Source of the DNA: Druceiella hillmani
Taxonomy: Eukaryota; Arthropoda; Insecta; Lepidoptera; Hepialidae
Assembly: GCA_039881145.1 (NCBI GenBank)
Contig: JAYKKI010000013.1
Coordinates: forward strand, 38,831,501-38,895,500
Direction: 5' to 3'
DNA: 64,000 nucleotides
This document shows, one piece after another, positions 33,895 to 44,870 of the stretch; the first letter of the stretch is position 1, and the number at the start of each line of letters is the position of its first letter. The position numbers and the translations under genes were made by a program. The notes beneath the pieces are model-generated. The model did no database searches and was not told the DNA's origin. It was given only the letters and a program-made list of their open reading frames with translations.

Positions 33895-35345
33895 ATATGA
33901 AAATAGAAAAGACTGTATATAGGTTTAATTTAAAAAATAGCAAAATTTAATTAAACTGTCAGAATAAAAGTCTAAGCACATCTAATTCTTTAAACTGAGA
34001 GAAAAATGACTAAAACTGTTTGGTTAGGTAGGTAAATGGTAGTGAATAAGAAAATAGAAAAGATTGTGTGTTTCCAGTCATAATATTGGTTTAATCTAAA
34101 TTCAGCGTTTTCAGTGACAAACAAAAAAAATAAGTTCGCTTTTTTTTAAATTTGTATTGCAATGAACACGTAATATGTTAAATAAGGAGCCATAATAAAA
34201 ATGGTATTTCTGACATAATTTGTGGCTAAATCTATTATTTTATACAATTATATTTTAGATTGACTAACTTTTTTTCAGAGAAAACAAAGAAACCAAAAAA
34301 AATACATTCCTGCTGTGTGCAAAGTACTTCACGGACCGTAGCTCAAATCTTTTTTGAAAAAAACGATTGTTATTTGTTTCCTAAAAATAGGAAAAAACCC
34401 TGGATTAAATTTTCCTTATCCATATAAAATTAGACGAAGACTAGTAAAAATATTAATGTTTTTGTCTCGTTATCTTTTTTAGTCTTTCTAGTTCTTCAGA
34501 AGGAAAAAAAACCAAATTCTTTTATGTGAGAAGGATTCACATATTTTTCGGTATTTTCTTCAACAAATGTAGACTCTTGTTATTTTATATATTACTAAAG
34601 CACACTAACCTGAATATATTTAAGTCAACTTTCAAAAATATTTGTGACTAAATTTTAGAGGGGCAAACGAAATACCCGATTTTTCTTTCATTTCTACTAT
34701 CACGTGGGGTCAATTGAAAATGTGACTTATAAATGTTTCAAAATCACTTTTTTACAATTTAAAGTATAATAAGTTTAGAGATGTCCTGAAATGTTCACAA
34801 CAAAACATAGATAATATTTACCATCCAAGTTGGTTTATTCACGCGTGGAATTGATATAAAATAGAAAATACTGTTCGAAAAGCAATGCCTTTGAATATCA
34901 AATTTACTTTATTCATGTGGTGTGCCACTAATCTTTCGCGATATTACAAAAGGCACTGTGAATTTTTATAATTTATTTTATTTTTTATTCCGTTTGCAAT
35001 TTATAATTAAATAAATTAAGACACAAAATAATGTTATGCCATTTCGGTCTAAAGAATATTTCTACGTTCTGTACCACTAGATAGACCAGTCCTCTTCTTT
35101 TACACACTCTACAAAATTGTGGCATGGTCACCCTACTTCCGCAGTTCTATTAATTTTTTTCACGGGTTTTGACGCTACCAGCATCAGTATATATTTTTAT
35201 TTAGAAAAAAAATTGATAACTGTAGTATAATTAATTCTTATTGGCCACTACCGTTTAAAAAATCGCGTTTCTTTTTAAAATTACAAATTTCCTTTTTATG
35301 ACAGAACAACTGTGTCACAATGAGTTTCATTTTCATGCTGAGAAA
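33895..35345 (-). repeat. Large repeat, copy A (inverted)
   Basis: Read on the minus strand, this segment aligns in order with 38710-40490 read on the plus strand. Shared blocks include AACTCATTGTGAC, CTGATGCTGGTAGCGTC, TGTGTAAAA, GCACACCACATGAATAAAGT, AAATTTGATATTCAA, CCACGCGTGAATAAACCAACTTGG in two pieces (CCACGCGTGAAT, AACCAACTTGG), TCAGAAATACCATTTTTAT and GTGTTCATTGCA. No shared reading frame survives in all copies. Copy A lacks the insert found at 39345-39580 in copy B. Its nature is unknown: it may be a transposon or part of a segmental duplication. Confidence 0.85.
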
Positions 35346-35559
35346 GAAAAGAAAATTGTCACTTTGAGTACTCAGTACAAAATAAATAATTTAAGATATT
35401 TCTGTATTGTTTAAATTTTTTAAAGATGATTTGGCATTAAGGTACACTTAGAGGAAAATAAATCGTAATTACATAAAAGTAATTAAAGTTATTAATAAAT
35501 AATATATAAAACTAAAGTTAGCAGAAATCTTTACTAAATAATTCAGGATTATCTTATTT

Positions 35560-35800
35560 TAATATTATAGTTTTCAGAATCACTAATTACCCATTTTCTT
35601 ATGCATAATTACTTGAACAATGCGAGCAACGTATTGCTATTTACTGCTTAAGGAGGCTGGCTTGTTGTGTGTAACGTTACTGTAACCATTTAGAAAAAAA
35701 CTCTCTATTTCTTTATATTAAGATTACAATTTTTGGATATACTTCTCATTAAAATATTATCTAATACATATTCGCAAAATTTTGAAATCTGGAATTTCTT
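35560..35800 (+). repeat. Short mobile-like repeat S, copy 1
   Basis: ATTTTCTTATGCATAATTACTT, GTAACGTT(A/C)CTGTAACCATTT, TTTTTGGATATACTTCTCAT and TTTGAAATCTGGA occur here and at 39360-39580 in the same orientation. The second copy is absent from the matching place in copy A of the large repeat, so S behaves as an insertion of about 230 bp. The first phrase is best read as ATTTTCTTATGCATAATTAC. Confidence 0.75.
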
Positions 35801-35844
35801 TACATACTGATTAACCGTGTAGACCATTTTTAAGCATATTGTGC

Positions 35845-36060
35845 AAAAGAAAAGTGTGAGATTTGGCATAATTAAAGTTTATATGGAGAAGAAGAGCAAC
35901 AAAATAAAATTTATATATAATATGTCTCATATATTAATACGTGAAGATAATTTTGTACCCATTATTAAGCTTGTTGCATGCACGGAAGAGTGTGAGATTT
36001 GGAATAGTTAAAGTTTATATGAAAAAACGAGCGCATAAAGCTAAAATTACTGTATAATAT
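35845..36060. repeat. Tandem duplication, period about 137 bp
   Basis: AGTGTGAGATTTGG(C/A)ATA(A/G)TTAAAGTTTATATG occurs at about 35852 and 35988, with AAAATTTATATATAATAT-like following sequence in both. Confidence 0.75.
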
Positions 36061-36249
36061 TTGTTATAAATACATTAAATTAAATATTAAAAATACATTG
36101 AAAAATTCATTGTGTACATACATACTGTCAATGTCGAACACATAACAGTCAGTGGTCAAACGATCGCACAGAGTAGAGATTTTTGCGAAAGAATTCGAAA
36201 ATATTAGTTTGACTGAATAAGTTTCGAGCTGTGAATTTTACGTGATTTC

Positions 36250-38170
36250 AAATGATCCTTTTTCAATAGTATGTGCAGTGCAATGCAAAAAGCCTTTATT
36301 TTATTTAATGTATAATAGATATCTGTGTTTTATATATTAGCGAAATACAGCTTGCTTAATGTACAACCAATGCGAAAGGAAAAATCTGTCAGCTTTTCTA
36401 TGTACTCCTGTTACGAAAGGAACATTTTGGCGCAGCAATCTGAACTGACTTACTCTCACCTACTTATTAGCGTTTTCAAGAAACTAAGTAGTATTATCGT
36501 TTATTTGATTTGATAATAATTTGTGCAAATTAAAACGGGCAATGAATTTTATCAGGAAATAAAAACCAGCACAAACTGTAATTAAGTTTATTTTTTTCTA
36601 AAACTGTTACTAATATTAAATTTTATATTTCATAGATATTGAAGGAAATTAAGGCAAACACACACTAATGACGTATTTTAACACGCTCTCAACAGGCGTA
36701 ATACACAATAGAAAAAAATTCAAAAACATTTTATAGATTGATTATATAGATATAATATTTAACAACAGTACTTTAGTAAGGTTCAAACTTTAAAATTTAA
36801 TGAATTAGGGTCAAATGTTTACTAGTGGGCGACCGCTAGTATTAATAATTTTGTCAAAAATGTGATGTCTTATGACCTAATGAAATTTCATTTTCATTAA
36901 AGCTAATAGGAACAATAGGACGGAAATTGTTTAACAATACATTCAAATAAATTACTAAACAACTAATTTAAGCTAAAATTAATGATTTGACGTGATGAAT
37001 ATTCAAGTCAATAATAAGAACCATGTAATCTTCATATCTTTCTTCATAACAGAATGAACAAGATCTTAGTACTCAAAGTAACATTTAATCAATTTTAGTT
37101 TAAAGAAGACGACAATACAGGCAGACAAACTTTTAAGCTATCTTTTCGTGCGGATAAATAATGTACTAAGGTTGAATTTAGGTCTAATATAAATAGATTC
37201 CACAAATTTTTCACGAAAACATTGAATTCTGGTTCTGGCGAAGTTCAATTTTTGTACTGTATTATTCATATAATCTTATGAAACTTCGCATCTTTTCGCA
37301 TTACGTACAATTGCTTAAATACATGTCCACAATCTCACTAGTTTACGTCGAATCTATTATAAACTTTATTTAGATAGATTCAAAGAGATTTTAGTCTAAT
37401 TTGCTCAGCACGACTAACTTGCCATACAAGGTTAATAAGACAATTAGTATTCAAATGAGTTGCTGTACTAATAAACAATGCCGTACTCTGAGACTAGACT
37501 TTTGCTTATTAAAATTTCAACAAAATTAATTTAAGTTTTAGTGAAATTTATTTAATTTTTAAACAGCAATTAAGTTTTGACATTACTTATAGTTAAGAAA
37601 TATGCATGATAAAAGTTATAAAAGGTTGAAGGTCGGATCGGATAAATTTATAATAAATCTCACTGCTTGAAAGCAATTACTTTGACTTAATGGTTCATGT
37701 ACAGAATAAATAAAAATTTGAATTTGGATGTTGAAAGTGTTCAACTTTGTGCTAAGAATATAGTATTCTGAAAAACTAAAAGAAATGTAATTGTATCCTT
37801 CTAATCCTTGACAATAATGCAAATGTTAAAGTTAGTTGGTGTCTTCGTCTGTCACCATAATGCGTCGTGTATACGGAAAGAATACATACAAAAAGTTCTT
37901 TAGATCGCATATGAAAAAAATCAGAATAGTTTTCATTGCGATGGCATTTCCCGACGAATGGAACATCGAATTGTTAAGAAAATCTATATAATTTTGCATT
38001 TTCATAATATATGAAATATGTTCTTTAAAGTTCCAAAACATAATTAGGGAAACTTGTTATTATGTAACGCCGTTTCATGAAATATATTTACTTAAAAATT
38101 TCAAAGGAGAAAAGTGTTCTCTTAAGAAAAATTTAAGCTAATAATCAAAAATTGTTCCAAGCCAGCGATC
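36250..38170. other. AT-rich DNA, no gene seen
   Basis: Three frames of 62-69 codons lack features. No repeat partner inside the window was noticed. Confidence 0.35.
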
Positions 38171-38177
38171 CATGATC

Positions 38178-38715
38178 AAAATACTAAAAATTAATTTAAA
38201 GAATCGTTCACTTTTTACACATGTTTTTGTAGGTAACTGACACTGTACTGCCTTTTAGGATTTCGTATCTCAAAAGGTAGATGTCATAATTTTTGAGATG
38301 TTCACGATGATATAATATATACTCCCGCTTTTTAATTCTTTCAGATGCTGTTAAACTATTGTGCTAGAAAGTCCTTATTAGCGACGATTTACAATAAATA
38401 AAGAATCGTACATCAAATTAGTTACGATGGTGTGAGCCGGGAAGGCACTTAGAGGGTTTCATTTTTTAAAATTTTAGGTATTTATTGCGGTACCAAAATA
38501 CTAAAAACTAATTTAAATAAACTGACTACACATGTATCCGTTACTAACACTAAGTGTATTTTAGGTTTTCGTACCTCAAAAAGCAAATGTCATAATTTTT
38601 GGGATATTCACGGTGATATAATATACACTTTTTAATTGTTTCGGATGCTGTTATTTTATTGTGCTAGACAGTCTATATTAGCGACAATTTACAATAAATA
38701 AAAAATTGTGCAAAA
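38178..38715 (+). repeat. Two-copy tandem repeat, period about 317 bp
   Basis: Units start at 38178 and 38495 with AAAATACTAAAAA(T/C)TAATTT. Both continue with TTTTAGG(A/T)TTTCGTA(T/C)CTC, ATGTCATAATTTTTG, GATGCTGTTA, GTGCTAGA(A/C)AGTC and TTTACAATAAATAAA. The TTTTAGGNTTTCGTACCTCAA part resembles the head of the GGTTCCGTAC-type family. Confidence 0.85.
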
Positions 38716-40490
38716 AATTTGTTAAAACATGGAAATGGAACTCATTGTGACTCAGTTATTCTACCACAAAAAGGAAACTTGTAATTTTAAAAACAAACAC
38801 GATATCTTAAATAGTAGTTGCAAATAAAAATTAATTGTACTATAGTATTTAATTATTTTTCTTTGAAACGAAAATATACATTGATGCTGGTCGCGTCACG
38901 AAAACCTGTGAAAAAAGTTAATAGAATTGCGGAGGTTGGAAGAGCATGCAACATTTTCGTCGAGTGTGTAAAAAGAGGACTGGTACATCTAGTAGTACAT
39001 AATGTAGAAATATTCTTTTAGATCGAAATGGTATAGAATTATGTTGTGTCCTAATTCATTTAATTATAAATTACACAAGGAATTAAAAATAAAATAAATT
39101 ATAAAAATAAATTCACAGTCCTTTTAGTAATATAGCGAAAGATTAGTGGCACACCACATGAATAAAGTAAATTTGATATTCAAGAGTATTTATTGCCTTT
39201 CGAACTGTTTTTTCTATTTTATATCAATCCCACGCGTGAATCAACCAACTTGGATAGCAAATATTATCTATGTTGTGTTGTGAAAATTTCAGGACATTTC
39301 ATGAATTATCTAGCTTAAGATTGTAAAAAAGTGATTGTGAAATTTTTCTATTTTTTATTAGTCACCGATTTTCTTATGCATAATTACTTACGAATTGCTT
39401 ACATTGTGCCTGAAGGGGGACTGGCGAAGACAAAGTTAGGATGTTGTCTGTAACGTTCCTGTAACCATTTAGAAAAAAATTCTCTCAATTTCTTTATATT
39501 AAAATTAATATTTTTGGATATACTTCTCATTAAAATATTGTCTAATAAATATTTGCGAAATTTTGAAATCTGGAAGATCTATATTTTCAGTTGACCATAA
39601 ATGAAAACAGACATTAAAAGAAAAATGGAGTATTTCATTTACCTCTCTAAAATTTAGTCACAAAATTTTTTGACCGTTAACCTAAATGGATTCGAGCTTA
39701 TTAATGAGAAAATAATAAATTTATTTATTAATCGTGCATATTAATGCTTTAGTAATATACAAAATTACAAGAGTCTACATTTGCTGAAGAATAAACCGAG
39801 TGATATTATGTATAAGAATTTTGTTTTTTTTTCCTTTTGAAGAACTAGAAAGATAACAATACAGATAAATTAATATTGTTACTACTCTTTGCCTAGTTTC
39901 ATATAAATAAGGAAAATTTAATTTCGTTTTTTTCCTATTTTCAAGAAACAAATATTTCCTTCAAAAAAGATTTGAGGCACGGTTCCTGAATTGCTTTGCA
40001 AACAGCAAGAATGTATTTTTTGATTTCTCTGTTTTATGTAAAAAAAAGTTAGTCAATCTAAAGTATAATTACATGAAATAATAAACGTAGCCATAAACTA
40101 TGTCAGAAATACCATTTTTATCGTGGCTCCCTATTTAATATATTATGTGTTCATTGCAGTAAAAATTTTGAAAAAAAGACTTACTTATTTTTTATATTTG
40201 TTATGTCAGAAACCTATTATTTTTTATTAATATTTTAAAACTCTAAGAAAATATATTTTTTATTGGAAATTAAATAACATTAAAAAAAAATAGTTTTTAG
40301 GTATCACTGAAAAGGTTGAATTTAGATTCAATCAAAATTATCACTGGAAACACACAATCTATTCTACTTTCTTATTTATCTACCTAACCAAATAGAAATT
40401 TCAGTAACTGTGCTGTTTGTGTAAAGAATTATATGTGCTTAGACTTGTATTCTGATAGTTTCATTAAAATTTTCTATTTTTTTAAATAAA
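38710..40490 (+). repeat. Large repeat, copy B (direct), with nested S insertion
   Basis: Aligns with copy A inverted, and with copy C (43565-44400) in direct orientation. It is about 300 bp longer than A, most of which is the nested repeat S at 39345-39590. The + open frame at 38818-39021 is not preserved in A or C, which argues against coding. It ends about 330 bp before the first duplicated promoter. Confidence 0.85.
39345..39590 (+). mobile_element. Repeat S, copy 2, inserted in large repeat B
   Basis: Interrupts sequence that is continuous in copy A: there the matching bases run directly from TTGAAACATTTATAAG to TTTTCAATTGACC. Copy 1 of S is at 35560-35800. No terminal inverted repeat or coding frame was seen, so class is undecided (SINE-like or miniature DNA element). 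Confidence 0.7.
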
Positions 40491-40733
40491 ACCAGTAAAT
40501 CAATATATACTTCTTTATTTATGTCGTTTCGTATATTGTTTCAATTTAAATATTACTGTTTGTTTAGTTTAGATTATTGCTTTAAAAATACTTTTATATT
40601 TCCACCTTATTAAATTCCAAATTTAAAAAAAAACAACCTTAAGACATATATTAAAAGAGAGAATAGAAACCTGGGCGAAATTTTTTAGTTGAATTAAGTA
40701 ATTATTGCCCATTAGTAAACATAGCCAACGATC

Positions 40734-40765
40734 GAGTCGGGGCAGGAATTATCCCGCCCCGACTC
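40734..40765. repeat. GC-rich hairpin upstream of promoter copy 1
   Basis: GAGTCGGGGC (40734-40743) pairs perfectly with GCCCCGACTC (40756-40765) over a 12-nt loop. It lies about 50 bp upstream of the initiator. It is unusual in such AT-rich DNA, and could form in DNA or be the site of symmetrical protein binding. The second promoter copy keeps only GGGGCGGGAA here. Confidence 0.85.
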
Positions 40766-40769
40766 TATA

Positions 40770-41005
40770 GATGGCGGATCTATAATTTCTCGTAAGCTCT
40801 TCCTTAGAACCATAGTCAGTACTCAGTTGCGTCTTGCAACTGCCGGTCGTGTAGATTTTGTACTGCGCTAGGCTAGCGTTTTCTCAATACGACGACTGCG
40901 TGGAAATTAGTAACTAACTGGAACATATATTTTACAATTTACATAAAAATAATATAAGCGAGAATACATATTTATTCCTCGTTATAAAAATAGTTTTTCC
41001 AACAG
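40770..41005 (+). promoter_or_regulatory. Inr-DPE promoter and first exon, copy 1
   Basis: The initiator TCAGT is at 40816-40820 (A+1 at 40818). The DPE GGTCGT occupies 40845-40850, exactly +28 to +33, and fits the arthropod consensus RGWYVT. There is no TATA box at the proper place. The transcribed part TTGCGTCTTGCAACTGCC and following CTGCGCTAGGCTAGCG is CpG-containing and has no ATG. A GTGGAA at 40900 could be a weak splice donor, giving an 82-nt non-coding first exon. Homology to copy 2 runs about 300 bp, ending near ATAAAAATAGTTTTTCCAA. It is one of four such units on the same strand. Confidence 0.65.
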
Positions 41006-41067
41006 CGTACCATTTTCAAAATGTTAAACATGATTAGTAGTATTATTTCTACCTTTTTAAGTTCGTT

Positions 41068-41100
41068 ACCACGACCTAGGTTTTGTTGTATTACATCTTT
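41068..41100 (-). ncRNA. Hammerhead ribozyme remnant (left arm)
   Basis: The minus strand keeps part of stem II, an AAAACC in place of GAAACC, the small stem III ACC-UA-GGU, the GUC triplet and GUGG. The CUGAAGA box is cut away. Inactive. Confidence 0.5.
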
Positions 41101-41108
41101 GCTAATAG

Positions 41109-41154
41109 TCCACCCGAAGATGTTATAATACAACGAAAACGAAAGATCGTGGTA
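41109..41154 (+). ncRNA. Hammerhead ribozyme, degenerate (right arm)
   Basis: CCAC, CCGAAGA (U4 changed to C), stem II TGTTATAATACAAC, GAAA, then an expanded stem III region and AUC instead of GUC, GUGG. Too many core changes for activity. Confidence 0.55.
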
Positions 41155-41227
41155 AAGAACTTAAAGAAAGTATATAATAAAAGACAATTTCTTTTACTAG
41201 AAAAGAAAATTTCAAAACATTATTGTT

Positions 41228-41465
41228 TTTGAATGAGTTAACTTAACGACGTACTAAATGTGAACTTTGATTTTTATTATATCCAGATTGGGTTTTTAAT
41301 ATAAATCATCTCAAAAATCATTCACCTTCTATGTCTCAAGACAGAAATCAATAATTTTTTCATTCATATCTTGTCATTGTTTTTAATTAATCAGGATTCC
41401 CTGTATTTATTAACCAATATGTTATTCTTTACGCATAACAAAAAATAGTACCAGACAACATTTTT
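41228..41465 (+). repeat. Segment X1 of the tandem segmental duplication
   Basis: GAATGAGTTAACTTAACGAC and the following block order (TAATAAATGTGAACTTT-like, TCATTC, TTGATTA/TTAATTAATCAGG, CCTGTATTTA, CATAACAAAAAATA) match 46903-47140. X1 lies 0.4 kb right of promoter copy 1; X2 lies 1.6 kb right of promoter copy 2. Confidence 0.65.
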
Positions 41466-42258
41466 TGAAAATGTTGCATTTTAAACATCGATATCATCGT
41501 AAAACGATGTAACATTAGAAAAGCGAAAAATAAATCTCATAGACGAACGAAAACATTGTGTTTTATTTTAAATATAAATGCATTAGACTAAAATTGTCGA
41601 AACATTAGTACAAATATCTATTTACAAAAACAATTTTAACATTTAGTTTGAATATTTGTAGAATATGATGACCCTAGTGATATTAAGCAGAAAATTTTAA
41701 AAACAGAGACAACCGAAAATCATTTATTTATAATTTCACAAATTTACCATTTCCAGATTTCAGCTGTTTTTGTGTATTTGTAAAGTAATCACCTAATAAC
41801 CTTTGCAATATTATGATATATCGGTACGGAATCCTTATGGCACGAATGCATCTTTTCAATTTCTTTCAGATTTTGGAGGTACTGTTTTCTTGACGCAAAA
41901 TTGAACATTTTCAAATTCCAGTAACTATTTAGACTGCATATGAAGTTAAAGTCAATTAAATTGCTTTCAAACTGTGAAATTAATTTACTCTATACCTCTT
42001 TCGACCTTTTAAAACTTTTAACAAACGTATTGCTTAAATATATATAATTTCAGAACCAAACTGCTATTTAAAGATTTAATAAATTTCACTAAAATTTAAA
42101 TTAATTTTGTGGAGATTTTAATACTGGAAAATTTTGCCTCAAAGTACGTCATTATTCATTAGTTTAGCAACTTATTTGAATATTAATTATTTTATTAACC
42201 TTTTTGGACAAGTTAATCGGACCGAGCCAACTATGCTAAAAGTTTCTTTGAATATATC

Positions 42259-42379
<121 letters not shown>

Positions 42380-43039
42380 CAATTCGACGTAATTGTGGTT
42401 TGTAATTTGAGTAATGTATGGTTTCAATGTAATACGTCGTGATCGTGTATCGTGGAAAATATTGTAAAATTTGATAACATTTTAGGAATAGTATTGAACC
42501 AAAATACAACTTTAACCGAAACTCAGTTTACCTGAGAAAAATATACGCACTTCATGTATTTTGGACATAAATTCAACTTGAATACATTACTCATCCGGAC
42601 GATACAAGTGCTTAAGACTTCGTCTGCATGTATTATCTGATTTTGAAAACTGAAATTGACTCAATATTCTTTTTAGTACAAATATCCTGTTAATCCTTTT
42701 GTGAAGTATTATATGACGATTGAAATGTTTCATTATTTAAGAACTTGAATTTTCTTAATGTCTAGTCATTAAATGTGGTTTAAATTATTTATTTTGAATG
42801 TGTTATTTTACATTTTTCGTTGTATTTATTTATATATCCCTATTCTATTTAATAAGGATTAATTACTTCATAATAACTTTAATTATTTTGGTGTCTTTTC
42901 AATTAAATTTCCCTTAAAATATCAACACGAAATAATCTTTTAAACATGAAATTTTTAAACCAACTTTTAACTGTTACTCGAATTTTCATGAATTCGAATT
43001 TATAAACCAACTTTTAATAGTTATTAAAAATACATACAT

Positions 43040-43480
43040 CTCTCTCTTCTTCCATGCCTCTTTCCTTTATTTGGGATCGGCCCTTCTCGTATTCCGGGGC
43101 CAAGTCAAACGATCTTGGATTGTCCCTACATCTAAGTTTGCCCGCGCCAGATCGTTGGCAACTGTTGTCCACCACGTGGCCTATGGTCTTCCGCTACCCT
43201 TTTTTGCGTCCGGGATAGCCAGGGCAGTTTTTACGGCGTTATATTCATTACATACCCGTACCATCGCAAACGACTTTTCACAATCTTATCTACCGTGGGT
43301 GCGATCTTGAAAAACCTCTAATGTACTGGTTCCGTACTTTATCAAGTGACTCCCGCTGTCCTTAGTAGCATTTTTATATTGGTTGTGTGCATTTTTTGTG
43401 CATGCTGTTTTTTCACCACCCAAAATTCTGCACCATACATCATAGCTGGTATTACTGCCCTTTTGTACATTTTACCTTTT
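43040..43480 (-). pseudogene. LINE reverse-transcriptase ORF, C-terminal fragment (RTE-like)
   Basis: Read down from 43480, the minus strand gives IPAMMYGAEFWVVKKQHAQK (about 43470-43405) followed by a Met-rich helix. After a stop it gives KIAPTVDKIVKSRLRWYGYV (about 43310-43250), and then a degenerate basic segment down to about 43080. The family forms are L-Y-G-x-E-x-W, followed by the RLRWFGHV motif after the reverse-transcriptase domain. The catalytic domain itself is absent. The composition is GC-richer than its surroundings. The + frame of 79 codons here is a shadow. It may belong to the same family as the endonuclease piece at 29.4-30.1 kb. Confidence 0.8.
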
Positions 43481-43564
43481 ACAATACATACATATATCAG
43501 ATTAAGTATTATATAGTATATACTTAATATTTCAAGTGAAAATTTTCTTTTTTTCTACATGTGA

Positions 43565-44400
43565 ATAAATACACTGTGGCCCAATTATTTTGCAATAACA
43601 AAGAAATTTATGATTTTAAAAAGAAACACGATTTCCTAAACGGAAATTGTAATTAAAAAATGTCTGTTGATGCTGCCAGCGTCACGAAAAACCGTGAAGA
43701 AAATAGAATAGCGGAAGAAAGGATAGCGTGCAAGGTTTTTATCGAGTGTGTAGAAAGAAGATTTGTACATATAGTAGCTTGTATAAAATATAAAAGTATT
43801 CTTTTATATTGAAATAGCACATAAATATTCTATTGGTTCAATTTATTTAATTGTAAATTGCATATGTAAATATAAATAAAATAAATAATAAAAAGTTGAC
43901 GGTGACCTTAGTAATATAGTGGATAATAAGTGATATGCTACATCGATAAAATAAATTTGATATTAAAAGATATTTTTTCAGTTTTCAGACAGATTTTTTA
44001 ATATGTTTTCCCATTTCCATTCGTATTAATTCCACATGTGACTCAATCAACCACGATGACAATATTATCTATATTTTGTTGTATATATCAGTTAGTCAAT
44101 CAAAAAATTAAGAGCAGTTTGTAATAGACTAAGCAATAAACTGTCAGAAATACCATTTTTTTGTAGCAACGTATTGAAAATGCTGGCGTGTTAATTGCAG
44201 TACCAATTTTGAAAAAAAAACAAACTTATATCGTTTATGTATCATTTAAAAGGCTGAATGTTTAATAAATCAATATTATCACTGGAAATATGCAATTACT
44301 TCTATTTTCATACGTATCACAATTTCTCTACCAAACCAAATAGCCATTTTACATAATTTTGTTGTCAGTTCAAAAAATGGGATGTACTTTTCTGAAAGTT
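43565..44400 (+). repeat. Large repeat, copy C (direct, diverged)
   Basis: Shares with copy B the blocks TTGATGCTG followed by GCGTCACGAAAA, TAGAAT(T/A)GCGGA, TCGAGTGTGTA, TTTAGTAATATAG, AAATTTGATATT and TGTCAGAAATACCATTTTT. It lacks the middle part corresponding to about 39.3-40.0 kb. Its right end touches the hammerhead element at 44417. Confidence 0.75.
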
Positions 44401-44472
44401 TAATTACATTTTTTTTCACAATTAAATGAAACTACGTGATGTAGTATTACTTCCACTTTCTTTAATTTCTTT

Positions 44473-44515
44473 ACAACGACCTAGGTTTCGTTGTATTACA
44501 ACATCTTCAGGTGGG
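44473..44515 (-). ncRNA. Hammerhead ribozyme, core intact (type I)
   Basis: Minus strand, in order: stem I strand CCCAC; CUGAAGA (C3-A9 with N7 = A); stem II GUUGU/ACAAC after one extra U; GAAA; stem III ACC-UA-GGU, only three pairs with a two-base loop; the canonical triplet GUC; and the stem I return strand GUUGU. Cleavage is predicted after the C at 44478. One stem I pair is lost (GUGG in other arms is GUUG here). Very short stem III helices are known in hammerheads of Penelope-like elements and retrozymes, which often act as dimers. All catalytic residues are present. Confidence 0.8.
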
Positions 44516-44827
44516 ATATTAGCAAAAAATGACTCTTAGGAACATCCAACAACATTTATATGTGTCAAAAACAATAGCGGAAGCCTTTTATTGTTGGGTT
44601 TTCCCACTGCTTGTGTTAGGGAGTTTATTGTAGGGAAGCGGTGTAAGTTTTCTTATGTTCACGAGAGGTTTTATTATAAATATCATATAATAAAACCTAC
44701 ATCGCTTCCCTAAAATAAACTCACTAACACAAGCAGTGGGAAAACCTACACAGACCCGGCTTCCGCTATTGTGTTTGAAAAGTATATATGCTTTTGGATG
44801 TTCCTAAGAGTAATTCTTTGCTAGTAT

Positions 44828-44870
44828 CCCACCTAGAGATATTGTAATATAACGAAACCTAGGTCGTGGT
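44828..44870 (+). ncRNA. Hammerhead ribozyme, degenerate (right arm)
   Basis: CCCAC, then CUAGAGA where CUGAAGA is needed (G5 and A6 changed), stem II, GAAA, ACC-UA-GGU, GUC and an intact stem I strand GUGG. Pairing is better than in the left arm but the core is broken. Confidence 0.7.

Larger units (their letters stand above)
41030..41175. mobile_element. Hammerhead-ribozyme retroelement, short copy
   Basis: Inverted arms 41036-41097 and 41118-41172 carry the same two outward hammerhead-like sequences as the elements at 11.4 and 44.4 kb, separated by a very short centre TGCTAATAGTCCACCC. The outer parts (ATGAAACTACGTGATG-like) are missing on both sides. No target-site duplication was found. 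Confidence 0.7.

Noticed and set aside
33434..35142. hAT element with ends ACCATACGTCC and TAGGGTGACCAT
   Set aside because: The right-hand string lies inside large repeat A, and the matching bases in copies B and C are different, so it is a chance similarity rather than a terminus.
36130..36240. A fifth Inr-DPE promoter (TCAGT at about 36140)
   Set aside because: The initiator-like string is present, but +28 reads GATTTT, not RGWYVT, and the exon-like sequence does not align with the other four.
38818..39021. 67-codon protein in large repeat B
   Set aside because: Copies A and C have stops and frameshifts in the matching place, so the frame is not conserved.
43071..43310. 79-codon + strand gene
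   Set aside because: It is antisense to a recognisable LINE C-terminus; the GC content of the LINE opens the frame.
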